19,302 bases of DNA, from assembly GCA_050260095.1 (NCBI GenBank), contig JBLNBQ010000192.1, positions 1-19,302 of the forward strand. Reading direction: 5' to 3'. The notes beneath the pieces were generated by a model. That model did not search any database, was not told the DNA's origin, and saw only the letters and a program-made list of their open reading frames with translations. Made by a program: the position numbers and the translations under genes. Shown one piece after another: positions 1 to 7,586 of the stretch; within the stretch, counting starts at the first letter, position 1; each line of letters starts with the position of its first letter. Source of the stretch: JBLNBQ01 sp050260095 (lineage in GTDB: Bacteria > Bacillota > UBA5301 > DYFA01).

Positions 1-88
1 GAGAGGGCGGGATTCGAACCCGCGCTAGGATAAACTCCTACTAACGGTTTAGCAAACCGTCCCCTTCAACCTGCTTGGGTACCTCTCC
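1..88 (-). tRNA. tRNA-Ser(GCT), 3' end cut by window edge
   Basis: Read on the minus strand this folds as a class II tRNA. The acceptor 5' strand GGAGAGG (88-82) pairs with CCTCTC at the window edge. A D-stem CCC/GGG, an anticodon stem ACGGT/ACCGT with loop TTGCTAA (anticodon GCT at 53-51), a long variable arm with TAGGA/TCCTA and a T-arm with GGTTCGAATCC follow. The long variable arm and anticodon identify a serine isoacceptor reading AGC/AGU. The last acceptor base, the discriminator and any encoded CCA lie outside the window. It lies 68 bases after the last hydrogenase gene and has its own promoter. Confidence 0.95.
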
Positions 89-108
89 GCAGGTGAAACT
101 GCTCGCTT

Positions 109-137
109 ATTATACCACAGGCTTTGGGGCCTGACAA
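109..137 (-). promoter_or_regulatory. sigmaA promoter of tRNA-Ser(GCT)
   Basis: Minus strand: -35 TTGTCA (137-132), a 17-base spacer, and a perfect -10 TATAAT (114-109) preceded by TG, giving an extended -10. The tRNA 5' end is about 20 bases downstream. The spacer contains a small dyad CAGGC/GCCTG. The promoter begins only 19 bases after the hyfI stop codon, so read-through from the hydrogenase operon could also reach the tRNA. Confidence 0.85.
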
Positions 138-156
138 CCGCCTGGGGCTCAAGCGG

Positions 157-663
157 TCACAGGCGGTCGAACGCGGTGAGCAGTCCCCGGATGATCCGCT
201 CAGGCGAGGGTGGGCAGCCCGGGATGCAGAGGCCGACGGGTACCACCCCGCCCGCCCCGCCACACGTGGCGTAGCTTCCGGCGGACGGTCCACCCTGGCA
301 CGCGCAGTCCCCCAGCGCCAGGATGAGCCGTGGGCGGGGCGTCGCCTCCACCGTGCGCAGGAGGGCGGTCCGCAGGTTGTGCGTGACCGGCCCCGTCACC
401 ACGAGGAGATCGGCGTGGCGCGGGGAGGCCACGAAGTCGAAGCCGAACCGCTGAAGATCGTACAACGGGTTCAGCAGCGCGGTCAACTCAAAATCGCAGG
501 CGTTGCAGGACCCGGTGTCCACGTGCCGCATGTGCAGGGAGCGCCCGAAAAGGCGCTTCACCTTCTCGTCGAGTTCGGCGGCCAGCTCGCCGGGGACTGC
601 CGGACGGTCGACGGTCTCCGTGACCACCCCGGTGGATAGGCTCTTACGCAGCATCTGCCACAT
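157..663 (-). CDS. hyfI: Group 4 [NiFe]-hydrogenase small subunit (HyfI/HycG/NuoB-like)
   Basis: This 168-residue protein matches the NuoB/HycG family, which carries the [4Fe-4S] cluster next to the NiFe site and sits on the cytoplasmic face of the membrane complex. Candidate cluster ligands are visible: Cys53 and Cys56 in GSCNACDFE, Cys120 in GDCAC, and Cys150 in CIPGCPPSPE. The spacing CxxC, then GDC, then CxPGCPP is typical of group 4 hydrogenases rather than complex I, where the first pair is adjacent CC. There is no Tat signal peptide, as expected for a cytoplasmic-facing subunit. The ATG is preceded by a GGGAGGGAG ribosome site. It is the last gene of the operon, 15 bases after the large-subunit stop. 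Role in proton-coupled H2 metabolism is inferred from family membership. Confidence 0.93.
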   Translation of the reverse strand: MWQMLRKSLSTGVVTETVDRPAVPGELAAELDEKVKRLFGRSLHMRHVDTGSCNACDFELTALLNPLYDLQRFGFDFVASPRHADLLVVTGPVTHNLRTALLRTVEATPRPRLILALGDCACQGGPSAGSYATCGGAGGVVPVGLCIPGCPPSPERIIRGLLTAFDRL

Positions 664-678
664 GGGTAGCTCCCTCCC

Positions 679-2214
679 CTACCTGTCCAGGCAGGCGTAA
701 CACAACTCGAAGCTCTTGTTGATCAGCGGGAAATCGGGAACGATGTTCCCCGGAACGGCCAGGGGGACCGCCGGCCAGTTGGTGAAGGAGGCCGAGCGCA
801 CCCGCAGGCGCTCGATCCGGCCCTGCGGGTCCAGCCTGACCCAATGGACGTTCTCGCCCCGGGGCGACTCGGTGGTGCCGAGGCCGGTCCGGTATTCGCC
901 GGGGCCGCCGCCGGCGACGGCCCGCCGCACCTCGCCGCCGGGAAGATTCTCCAGGCACGCCCTGATGAGGCCGAAGGACTGCGCCACCTCGCCGGCTCGC
1001 ACGCGCAGGCGCGCCAGGACGTCTCCGCCCTTTTCCGTCACGACCTGCAGGGGCAGTTCCCCGTAGGCGGCGTGGGGCCAGTCGCGCCGCGCGTCCAGGT
1101 CGAGCCCGGAGGCCCGGGCCGCCACCCCGACCACGCCGAGGTCGGTCGCCGCCTCCGCCGGGAGCACGCCGGTGGTGGCGACCCGGTCCATGAATGAGGC
1201 GTCGCTGAAGAGGATCTCGGCCAGCTCCCCGAACTCGGCCTCCACGGCCGCGAGGGTCTTCCGGATCTCCTGCGCCTGCTCGGGCGCAAGGTCGACCGCC
1301 ATCCCGCCGACCGCCACCGCCCCCCGCAGGAACCGGTGGCCCACCAGCGCCGCATTCAGGCGTTGCAGCTTCTCCTTGAGCCGGCTGCCCTGGCTCACCC
1401 CGAAGGCCAGCCCAGTCCCGGCGCAGAGGTTGCCGATGTCGCCGACGTGGTTGTACAGGCGCTCAAGCTCCAGGAAGAGGGTCCTCAGGTAGGCCGCCCG
1501 GGCCGGCACGCCCAGGCCTAGCGCCGCCTCGACGGCCTGGCAGTAGGAGACCGCGTGCGAGACCGAACAGGCGCCGCAGATGCGTCCGGCGATGTGCAGC
1601 CCCTCTTCCACGGTCTTGCCCTCGCTCACCTTCTCTAGCCCCCGGTGCGTGTAGAAGAGCCGGGCTTCGAGGTGGAGGACGGTCTCCCCGACGGCCCCGA
1701 AACGGAAGTGGCCTGGCTCGATGATGCCGGCATGGATCGGCCCGACGGGGATCGCGATCGTCCCTTCGCCGGTGACGAGCGTCCCCTGGCCCGGCCCGTC
1801 AGCTTCCGCCAGCAGCTCCGCCGGCGGGGCGACGAAGTCCTTGCGTAGAGGATAGTACCCCTTCGGCCAATGGTGCAGGACGAGGGGCCGCGGGTCCGGA
1901 TGGCCCTCAGGGATGAGCCCCAACAGGTCCTGAACCTCCCGCTCGTACCAGTGCGCCGCCGGCAGCGCCGGGGTGATCGAGGGAAAGATGGGCCTTTCCG
2001 GGTCGAGGAGGACGAGCAGGGTCTCGGCCCGGGGCGGCTCCGCCGGACGAGCGCCCGTGGCGGGCGGGACGAATATGTACCTCAGGGCGAAGTGGCCGCT
2101 CATGGCCCGCTCGTCCGTGCCCACCATCGTGACGAGCCTCGCGCCTTTCTCCTTGAGCCGCTGGACCGCCGCCGGCAGGTCCGCCGCGGCGACCACGGAC
2201 GCTCTCTCCGCCAT
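679..2214 (-). CDS. hyfG: Group 4 [NiFe]-hydrogenase large subunit, NuoC-NuoD fusion (HyfG/HycE-like)
   Basis: The 511-residue protein joins a NuoC-like 30 kDa domain (about 1-125, with WYEREVQDLLGL and a GHPDPRP motif) to a NuoD/hydrogenase large-subunit domain, as in HycE and HyfG of formate hydrogenlyases. The first NiFe motif is intact: RICGACSVSH with Cys213 and Cys216. The second pair is CYAC (Cys505, Cys508), so all four NiFe cysteines are present, but the preceding residues are E-L instead of the usual D-P. HRGLEK and ESPRGE motifs near the active site are also conserved. The protein stops directly after CLDR with no C-terminal extension. The ATG overlaps the hyfF stop by one base (TGATG), implying translational coupling; longer upstream reading in this frame lies within hyfF and is not used. 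H2 evolution or uptake is inferred. Confidence 0.93.
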   Translation of the reverse strand: MAERASVVAAADLPAAVQRLKEKGARLVTMVGTDERAMSGHFALRYIFVPPATGARPAEPPRAETLLVLLDPERPIFPSITPALPAAHWYEREVQDLLGLIPEGHPDPRPLVLHHWPKGYYPLRKDFVAPPAELLAEADGPGQGTLVTGEGTIAIPVGPIHAGIIEPGHFRFGAVGETVLHLEARLFYTHRGLEKVSEGKTVEEGLHIAGRICGACSVSHAVSYCQAVEAALGLGVPARAAYLRTLFLELERLYNHVGDIGNLCAGTGLAFGVSQGSRLKEKLQRLNAALVGHRFLRGAVAVGGMAVDLAPEQAQEIRKTLAAVEAEFGELAEILFSDASFMDRVATTGVLPAEAATDLGVVGVAARASGLDLDARRDWPHAAYGELPLQVVTEKGGDVLARLRVRAGEVAQSFGLIRACLENLPGGEVRRAVAGGGPGEYRTGLGTTESPRGENVHWVRLDPQGRIERLRVRSASFTNWPAVPLAVPGNIVPDFPLINKSFELCYACLDR

Positions 2215-3737
2215 CACGACACCCCCAGGACCCGCCCGATGCGGGTCAAGACGCCCCAGACCGGGCCGGGAACGAACAGCCCGCCCGCCAGGAGCGCGAC
2301 CAGGCAGAAGACTGCGAGGAAGGCCTCGAGCGGCCCCCAACCGGTGGCCCCCGCCTCGGCGGAGGCAGCCGCCTCCCGGGCCCCGGCCGCCCAGCGCGCC
2401 CGGAGATACGCTGGTGGCTCGCCGAAGACCATCCGCCCGACGTGATAAAGCAAAGCGCCGAAGATCACGGCCACGGCGGCCAGGAAGAGCGCCCCGGCCC
2501 ACGCCTTGCCGCGTCCGAAGGCGGCCGTCACAATGCTCCACTCGCTGACGAAGAGGGCCGAGGGCGGCGTCCCGGTGATGGCGAGGGTTCCGGCCAGAAG
2601 GGCGACGCCTGGCAGGGGCAGCCGCTTCAGGACGCCCCGCACCCGGTGCATCCGGCGGGTGTGGTAGGCCCGGACCACCTCGCCCGCTGAGAGAAAGAGC
2701 AGGCTCTTGCCGATCCCGTGGAAGAACAGGTGGTAAAGGGCCCCGGCGACCCCGAGCGGACCGCCCACCCCTAAGCCCGCCGCGATGACTCCGACGTGCT
2801 CAATGCTGGAGTAGGCCAAGAGGCGCTTGAGGTCAGTCTGCAAGGCCATGAAGGGGACGGCCACCAGCATGGAGAAGAGGCCGAATCCGAGCAGGAGGTT
2901 CCCGGCGAAGCCCACCCCGACAGCCGCGTTGACCAGGGCGTAGAAACGCAGGATGGCGTAGAGGGCGCAGCTCAGGAGGACCCCCGACAGCATAGCGCTG
3001 ACCGGCGAGGGTGCCTGGCTGTGGGCATCGGGAAGCCAGGTGTGGAGCGGGGCGAAGCCCGCTTTGGTGCCATAGCCGACGACGACCAGGATGAAGGCGA
3101 GTTTCATGAGGCGCGGGTCAAGATGCTGCGCCAGGCCGGCCAGGCGCGACCAGGAGAGCGTCGCCGGCGCCGAGCCTGCAAGCTTCAGGGCGGCGGCGTA
3201 GGTTACGGCGGTTCCGAGGAGCGCCAGGGCGATCCCGACGGTGCAGAGGATCACGTACTTCCAAGCGGCCTCCAACGCGTGCGGCTTGCGGTAGAACCCG
3301 ACCATGAACGCCGAGGCGAGCGTGGTGGCTTCGATGGCGGCCCACATGAGCCCCAAGTTGTCCGTGGTCACCACCATGAACATGGTCGCTACGAACAGGT
3401 GGAACCAGACGTAGTAGCCCGACAGGTCACCCTTCCCCGCCGCGCCGTGGGCCTGTTCGCCGGCGAGATAGCGCGGCGAGGCGAGGGCGGCGATGGTGGT
3501 GACCAGCCCGATCAGCGCGATGAGCAGGGCGCTCAGCGCGTCTACCCGGAGGGCCCCGCCCCATTCCAGGTGGGTCCGGCCGGTCAGGACGCCCGCCGCC
3601 AGCCACCAGGAAAGGAACAGGGTGACCAGCGCCCCGCCCTGGCTGGCCAGGCCCTTCCAGCGCGGCGTGCGTCGCAGGAAAGCCAGGCCGGCGGTCACGG
3701 CGGGCGCTGCGATCAGCGCCGTAGCGGCGTACTCCAT
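2214..3737 (-). CDS. hyfF: Hydrogenase-4-type antiporter-like membrane subunit (HyfF-like)
   Basis: This hydrophobic protein of about 507 residues belongs to the NuoL/M/N and MrpA/D antiporter family. Recognisable elements are the TM5 glutamate in LGLMWAAIEATT, the KAGFAPLHTWLPDAHSQAPS segment with its broken-helix lysine, LKRLLAYSSIEHVG, and the HGIGKSLLFL segment. The family translocates protons (or sodium) in complex I, Mrp and group 4 hydrogenases. Where HyfB has a lysine (MVKTAVYG), this copy has LLSCALYA, so the two copies are not equivalent. I chose ATG 3737 because AAGGGGTGA lies five bases upstream. A GTG at 3746, which would give a 4-base GTGA overlap with hyfE, is the alternative and has no well-spaced ribosome site. 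The stop overlaps the start of hyfG by one base. Confidence 0.9.
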   Translation of the reverse strand: MEYAATALIAAPAVTAGLAFLRRTPRWKGLASQGGALVTLFLSWWLAAGVLTGRTHLEWGGALRVDALSALLIALIGLVTTIAALASPRYLAGEQAHGAAGKGDLSGYYVWFHLFVATMFMVVTTDNLGLMWAAIEATTLASAFMVGFYRKPHALEAAWKYVILCTVGIALALLGTAVTYAAALKLAGSAPATLSWSRLAGLAQHLDPRLMKLAFILVVVGYGTKAGFAPLHTWLPDAHSQAPSPVSAMLSGVLLSCALYAILRFYALVNAAVGVGFAGNLLLGFGLFSMLVAVPFMALQTDLKRLLAYSSIEHVGVIAAGLGVGGPLGVAGALYHLFFHGIGKSLLFLSAGEVVRAYHTRRMHRVRGVLKRLPLPGVALLAGTLAITGTPPSALFVSEWSIVTAAFGRGKAWAGALFLAAVAVIFGALLYHVGRMVFGEPPAYLRARWAAGAREAAASAEAGATGWGPLEAFLAVFCLVALLAGGLFVPGPVWGVLTRIGRVLGVS

Positions 3738-3742
3738 CCCCG

Positions 3743-4369
3743 TCACCCCTTCAGGTTGCTGAGCCGGTCGGTGTTGAGGCTGTCCAGGGTCGACCCGATG
3801 CGGAAGGTCAAAGATCCCATGATCACTACCCCGACCAGGAGATCGAAGAGCGAGCCCAGCTCGACGACGAAGGGCAGGCCCCGGGTCGCCCCGAGAATGG
3901 CCAGGTAGATTCCGTTCTCGACCACCACCAGGCCCGTGAGCTGCGCTACCACCTGGCGCCGGGTCACCATGATGAAGAGCCCGATCAGGACGATCCCGAT
4001 CCCGTAGGCCAAAAAGTCCTGGAAGGCCAGTGGCCCGAAGAGTTCCACCGGCGTGATGGCCTTCGCCAGGATGAGCAGGCCGACCGCCCCCGCCATCGTT
4101 AGTTCAGGGGCCAGAATGGGATGAGGGTCGACCTTGCGCTCCAGCCGGCGGAGGACGCTCCAGACGATCCCCGGGATGAGCACGCCCTTGATGGCCAGGG
4201 TGAGGGCTCCGGCCAGGTAGAGTTCGGGTTCGCCCTCGAAGGCGAGCCAGATGGTGAGCCCGGCGAGGCACGCGGCCTGCAGGCCCAGCGCCACCGCCGC
4301 CCGGTCGAGGCGGCGCAGGCCGGCCAACAGAACAGTCAAGAGCAGGGTCAGCGACAAGAGATGGTCCAT
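3743..4369 (-). CDS. hyfE: Hydrogenase-4 membrane subunit HyfE-like
   Basis: This 208-residue, six-to-seven-helix protein matches the HyfE family. The family is found only in hydrogenase-4-like and related complexes, and its C-terminal half resembles NuoK. A conserved stretch carries ALTLAIKGVLIPGIV in the N-terminal half, and an internal helix VVVENGIYLAIL holds the membrane glutamate of the NuoK-like part. The ATG is four bases after the hyfC stop, and its GA-rich ribosome site overlaps that stop codon. Its own stop region contains the ribosome site and possible alternative start of hyfF. Presence of HyfE distinguishes this operon from simple Ech or Coo hydrogenases and from Nuo. It probably helps connect the antiporter modules to the NuoH-like subunit. 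Confidence 0.9.
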   Translation of the reverse strand: MDHLLSLTLLLTVLLAGLRRLDRAAVALGLQAACLAGLTIWLAFEGEPELYLAGALTLAIKGVLIPGIVWSVLRRLERKVDPHPILAPELTMAGAVGLLILAKAITPVELFGPLAFQDFLAYGIGIVLIGLFIMVTRRQVVAQLTGLVVVENGIYLAILGATRGLPFVVELGSLFDLLVGVVIMGSLTFRIGSTLDSLNTDRLSNLKG

Positions 4370-4373
4370 GGTC

Positions 4374-5291
4374 CTACCCCCTCAGGAACAGGGCTGAACT
4401 GACCGAGAGCGCCGCCAGAAGGAACGACGCCCCCAGAAGGCGCGGCAGCCGGAAGAAGCGCATCTTGGCGAAGAGGAACTCGACCAGGCCGAAACCGAGG
4501 CCGAGAAGGACGACCTTGACCAGGTACAGCGGAAAGGCGAGGGCGACGAGACCGCCCACCCCCGCGGGCCAGGGGCCGAGGAAGAGGCTGGCCAGTAGGG
4601 TCAGCATGAGCAGTTGCTTGACCTGGGCCGCCCAGGTGAGCAGGGCCAGGTGGCGCCCGGAATACTCCAGGAGCATCCCCTCGTGGATCATGGTCAGTTC
4701 CAGGTGGGTGTCGGGGTTGTCCACCGGGATGCGTCCCATCTCGGCGATGGCCGCCACGGCGAACGCGGCCGCGGCGAGCGGGCGGCTGGTGACGCCGTGG
4801 TCGAAGGCGAGCCCCGCCAGCGAGAGGAAGAGCGCCGGTTCCACCAGGACGCTCACCGCCAGCTCCCGGCTCGCCCCCATGCCGCCGAAGTTGCTCCCGG
4901 TGTCGAGGGCGGCCAGCGCCATCGCCACCCGGCCCAGCGCCAGGAGGTAGATGAAGGTTAAGAAGGCGCCGGGGCGCATGCTCGCGCTGCCGAGGAGGGG
5001 CAGTTGCAGGCCGGCGGACAGGTAGGCCGCGAAGGTCACGTATGGGGCGACCCGCACCACCCAAGAGGCGTGGCGGGAGATGACGGCCTCCTTGCGGAAG
5101 AGCTTGTCCAGATCCCGGTACGGCTGGACCACGGATGGCCCCCGGCGGTTCTGCAGGGCCGCCTTGAACCGCTTGATGGCGCCGTTCACTCCCGGGGCCA
5201 AGAGGAGGAACAGCCCCGCCTGGGCCGCTCCCCGCACGAAGGCCACTCCCCAACCGCTCACCAGCTGTGTCGCAACGTTGTCCACTGTCAT
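4374..5291 (-). CDS. hyfC: NuoH-like membrane anchor subunit (HyfC/HycD-like)
   Basis: The 305-residue protein is the NuoH/HycD/HyfC-type integral subunit that joins the peripheral hydrogenase arm to the ion-pumping membrane arm. Family hallmarks are the basic cytoplasmic loop with RRGPSVVQPYRDLDKLFRKE near residues 49-68, the EMGRIPVDNPDTHLELTMIH segment and the following EYSGRHLALL. These acidic loops correspond to the E-channel region in complex I. About eight membrane helices can be seen. The ATG follows the hyfB stop by four bases. The stop is four bases before hyfE. The function is assigned from family and operon position. Confidence 0.93.
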   Translation of the reverse strand: MTVDNVATQLVSGWGVAFVRGAAQAGLFLLLAPGVNGAIKRFKAALQNRRGPSVVQPYRDLDKLFRKEAVISRHASWVVRVAPYVTFAAYLSAGLQLPLLGSASMRPGAFLTFIYLLALGRVAMALAALDTGSNFGGMGASRELAVSVLVEPALFLSLAGLAFDHGVTSRPLAAAAFAVAAIAEMGRIPVDNPDTHLELTMIHEGMLLEYSGRHLALLTWAAQVKQLLMLTLLASLFLGPWPAGVGGLVALAFPLYLVKVVLLGLGFGLVEFLFAKMRFFRLPRLLGASFLLAALSVSSALFLRG

Positions 5292-5295
5292 CCCC

Positions 5296-7320
5296 CTACC
5301 TCGCCAGGACCAGGAGCAGCGCCAGGGTAACCAGGATGTACGCCAGGTAGACCTGGACCGAACCGGTCTGGATGCGCCTCGCCCAGCCGGAGGTCACCAG
5401 CAGGGCCCGCCGGGCGGGAGCGTAGAGAAGGCGTTCGTAGACCGGCCGCAGCGTGCCTTCGTAACGGATGACCTGCGGGAAGTACGGCTGGCCGGCGTCC
5501 TCCCGGCTCACCTCCCGCTGCGGGCGCAACAGAGTGCGGAAGAAGATCCGGAGCGGTTTCACCAACGCCGCCCCGCTGTACTCCATCACAGGCTCCAGCT
5601 CGACCCCACAGGCCCAGGGCTCCGCCACGCGGGTCGGACGCCCTTTCGAGAGAAGCCTCGCGAGCGCCACCGCCGCGCCGGTCGCCAGAAGGATGGTCAC
5701 CGCCAGGGCGCCGGTGGCCGGTGAACCGCCGGCGATCGGTGCGGGCCCCTCAGGTGCCGCCGGAGCAGCCGCCAGGAGCCCGGCGGCCGCCCTCGCCGCC
5801 AGCGTCTGGGCCGGACCCGGCCACAGGCCGATGAGGAGGCAGAGCCCGAGCGCGATGAACATAGCCGCCCGCATCCCGAGCGGCGCCTCGTGGGCCGCCT
5901 CCACCCGCCCGCTGCGGGGGAGCCCCAGGAACGCGATGCCGAACGCCTTGACCAGGCAGGCCGCCACCAGCGCCCCGGTCAGCGCCAGCCCGCTGGCGGC
6001 CAGCAGCGCCGCGGCGCGCCCGCCGGGGAGGCCGGGGGCGCCGGCCAGGTCGACCAGGCCTTTCAGCGCGAGCCACTCGCTGACGAACCCGTTCAGGGGC
6101 GGCAGCGCCGAGATGGCCAGGGCGCCGCCGAGGAAGAGGGCAGCCGTCTGCGGCATGCGCTTGATGAGGCCCCCCAGTTCCTCCATGTTCCGCGTGTGGG
6201 TGGCGTGGTGCACCGCCCCGACCGCCTGGAAGAGCAAGGTCTTGAAAAGGGCGTGGTTCAGGGTGTGGAGCAGCGCCGCCGTGAGAAGCGCCGCAGCCAG
6301 GCGCCCGTACCCCAGCGAACCGGCGAAGAGGGCCATCCCTAAGCCGGTGAGGATCACCCCGATGTTCTCGATGGTGGAGAAGGCCAGAAGCCTTTTCAGG
6401 TCCGACTCCATTGTGGCGTACAAGACGCCCAGGATGGCGCAGGCGAGCCCGAGCGCCGCCAGGAGCGCCCCCCACCAGGCCGGACCGGTCCCCAGGATCT
6501 CGACGGCGAACAGCAGCAAGCCGTAGACGGCGGTCTTGACCATCACCCCGGACATGAGGCCCGAGACGTGGCTGGGGGCGGCCGGGTGGGCCCGCGGCAG
6601 CCAGATGTGGAGCGGGATGACGCCGGCCTTCGTTCCGAACCCGACGACCAGGCAGAGGAAGATCAGGCTGCGCAGTCCGGGAGAAAGGTGGGCGGCGGCC
6701 GCCTGGAACCCGGCGAAGCCGGTGCGGCCGGAGGCGGTGGCCAGGAGAAGGAAGGCGACCATGAGGAAGGCGGTCCCGGCGTGCGTCATGACGACGTAGA
6801 CGAAGCCGGCCCGGCGGACAGCCGGATCCTCGTGATCGGTGACCACCAGGAGGTACGAGAAGACGGACATGGCCTCCCAGGCGACCAGAAAGCCCACCGC
6901 GTCGGAGGCGGTGACGACCAGCGACATGGAGAGGAGGAAGAAGTCGTGCAGCGCCGAGAGCCAGGCCAAGGACTTCCGCCCGGCATACCCCTTTACGTAC
7001 GATGGGGCGTAAATTGAGGAGAGGATGGCGCCCAGGGAGAGGACCAGCAGGAAGAAGGCGCTGAGCGGACCCAAGGCGGCAGTGGCGGCGGAGAAAGGCA
7101 GGCGGAAGGGGAGCCCGAGGTTCACCGCAGTAGCGCCCGCAGTGCCGGTGAGAACCCCCACGGCGGCCGCCGCCGCGCCGAGCCCGCCCAGCAACGCCGC
7201 CAGGTGGGCCACCCGTGACGCAGCCCGCGGCCGTCGCCATAAGATGAGCGCGGCCAGCCCGCCCGCCAGATACGAACCTAGGGCCGCAGCCAGAAGGCCG
7301 CGGATGACAGCTCCGGTCAA
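5296..7320 (-). CDS. hyfB: Large antiporter-like membrane subunit (HyfB/HycC-like)
   Basis: First gene of the hydrogenase operon: 674 residues, a NuoL/MrpA-like subunit with about 14-16 membrane helices and the characteristic HyfB/HycC C-terminal extension (WACG..., a YSGAALVKPLR segment and a final helix). Ion-pathway residues are present: Glu in LVAWEAMS, Lys in KAGVIPLHIWLP, Lys in SGVMVKTAVYG, and LKRLLAFSTIENIG. I chose the TTG at 7320 because GGGGGGAGAGG lies just upstream and the first helix begins immediately. An in-frame TTG at 7371 is unlikely since it lies inside the leader terminator hairpin and has no ribosome site. Expression is probably gated by the c-di-AMP riboswitch in the leader. 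The start codon is the least certain point. Confidence 0.9.
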   Translation of the reverse strand: MTGAVIRGLLAAALGSYLAGGLAALILWRRPRAASRVAHLAALLGGLGAAAAAVGVLTGTAGATAVNLGLPFRLPFSAATAALGPLSAFFLLVLSLGAILSSIYAPSYVKGYAGRKSLAWLSALHDFFLLSMSLVVTASDAVGFLVAWEAMSVFSYLLVVTDHEDPAVRRAGFVYVVMTHAGTAFLMVAFLLLATASGRTGFAGFQAAAAHLSPGLRSLIFLCLVVGFGTKAGVIPLHIWLPRAHPAAPSHVSGLMSGVMVKTAVYGLLLFAVEILGTGPAWWGALLAALGLACAILGVLYATMESDLKRLLAFSTIENIGVILTGLGMALFAGSLGYGRLAAALLTAALLHTLNHALFKTLLFQAVGAVHHATHTRNMEELGGLIKRMPQTAALFLGGALAISALPPLNGFVSEWLALKGLVDLAGAPGLPGGRAAALLAASGLALTGALVAACLVKAFGIAFLGLPRSGRVEAAHEAPLGMRAAMFIALGLCLLIGLWPGPAQTLAARAAAGLLAAAPAAPEGPAPIAGGSPATGALAVTILLATGAAVALARLLSKGRPTRVAEPWACGVELEPVMEYSGAALVKPLRIFFRTLLRPQREVSREDAGQPYFPQVIRYEGTLRPVYERLLYAPARRALLVTSGWARRIQTGSVQVYLAYILVTLALLLVLAR

Positions 7321-7351
7321 AGCCTCTCCCCCCGCCCCCGGATTCCCAAAG

Positions 7352-7385
7352 AAAAAAGCGGGCAAAGCCAAACGGCTCAGCTCGC
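7352..7385 (-). terminator. Intrinsic terminator in the hyf leader (riboswitch expression platform)
   Basis: Minus strand: an imperfect hairpin with GCG/CGC, GC/GC and AGCC/GGCT pairs closing a GTTT loop, followed by six T residues (7357-7352). It lies eight bases after the aptamer core and 31 bases before the chosen hyfB start. Its 5' arm (7385-7380) can pair alternatively with conserved aptamer sequence CTCG (7402-7399) or with GCTCG (7496-7492) on the 5' side of the aptamer, which gives a plausible switching mechanism. Confidence 0.85.
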
Positions 7386-7390
7386 TTCGG

Positions 7391-7490
7391 TGCGCCTACG
7401 AGGTTAGCTTACGGGTTCGGGCTGAAGTGCCCTACCTTCGAGGATTCACCCAGAGGTGGTTCCCCCGCTACCTTGCGGTATTCGGCGATT
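7391..7490 (-). promoter_or_regulatory. c-di-AMP riboswitch (ydaO/yuaA type)
   Basis: The minus strand matches the ydaO consensus element by element in the right order: CGCCGAAT (from 7487), a CCGC-AAGGTA-GCGG hairpin, GGGGGAACC, GGGTGAATC, GTAGGG, CCCGAACCCG, AGCTAACCTCG and GTAGGCG (to 7393). CGCC (7487-7484) and GGCG (7396-7393) close P1. The arrangement is very close to crystallised aptamers such as that of Thermoanaerobacter. The variable helix after GGGTGAATC is reduced to a tiny CCT-CGA-AGG hairpin. c-di-AMP riboswitches usually turn genes off when the ligand is high. Here the aptamer lies between the hyf promoter and hyfB. Confidence 0.95.
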
Positions 7491-7554
7491 TCGAGCAGAA
7501 CAGGTGCGTCTCTTCAGGTTACAAAATGGTCTGCCAGCGCTCCCACCGTAGGTC

Positions 7555-7581
7555 CGTCTCCCCCAGGACCTGGAGGGGACG
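7555..7581 (-). other. Strong hairpin at the presumed 5' end of the hyf transcript
   Basis: Minus strand: CGTC/GACG, then one mismatch, then CCTCCAG/CTGGGG pairs (one T-G wobble) around a 3-base loop. It starts about six bases after the -10 box, so it would be the very first structure in the RNA. It could protect the 5' end of the mRNA or act as a DNA operator dyad. No function can be assigned from sequence alone. Confidence 0.55.
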
Positions 7582-7586
7582 GATAC

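Noticed and set aside
157..7320. Respiratory complex I (nuo) operon.
   Set aside because: The large subunit has both NiFe CxxC pairs, the small subunit has CxxC rather than adjacent CC, a HyfE subunit is present, and nuoA, nuoJ, nuoK, nuoE, nuoF and nuoG are absent.
7321..7371. TTG at 7371 as the hyfB start.
   Set aside because: It lies within the leader terminator hairpin, has no ribosome site and would put a short extension before the first helix; TTG at 7320 has a strong ribosome site.
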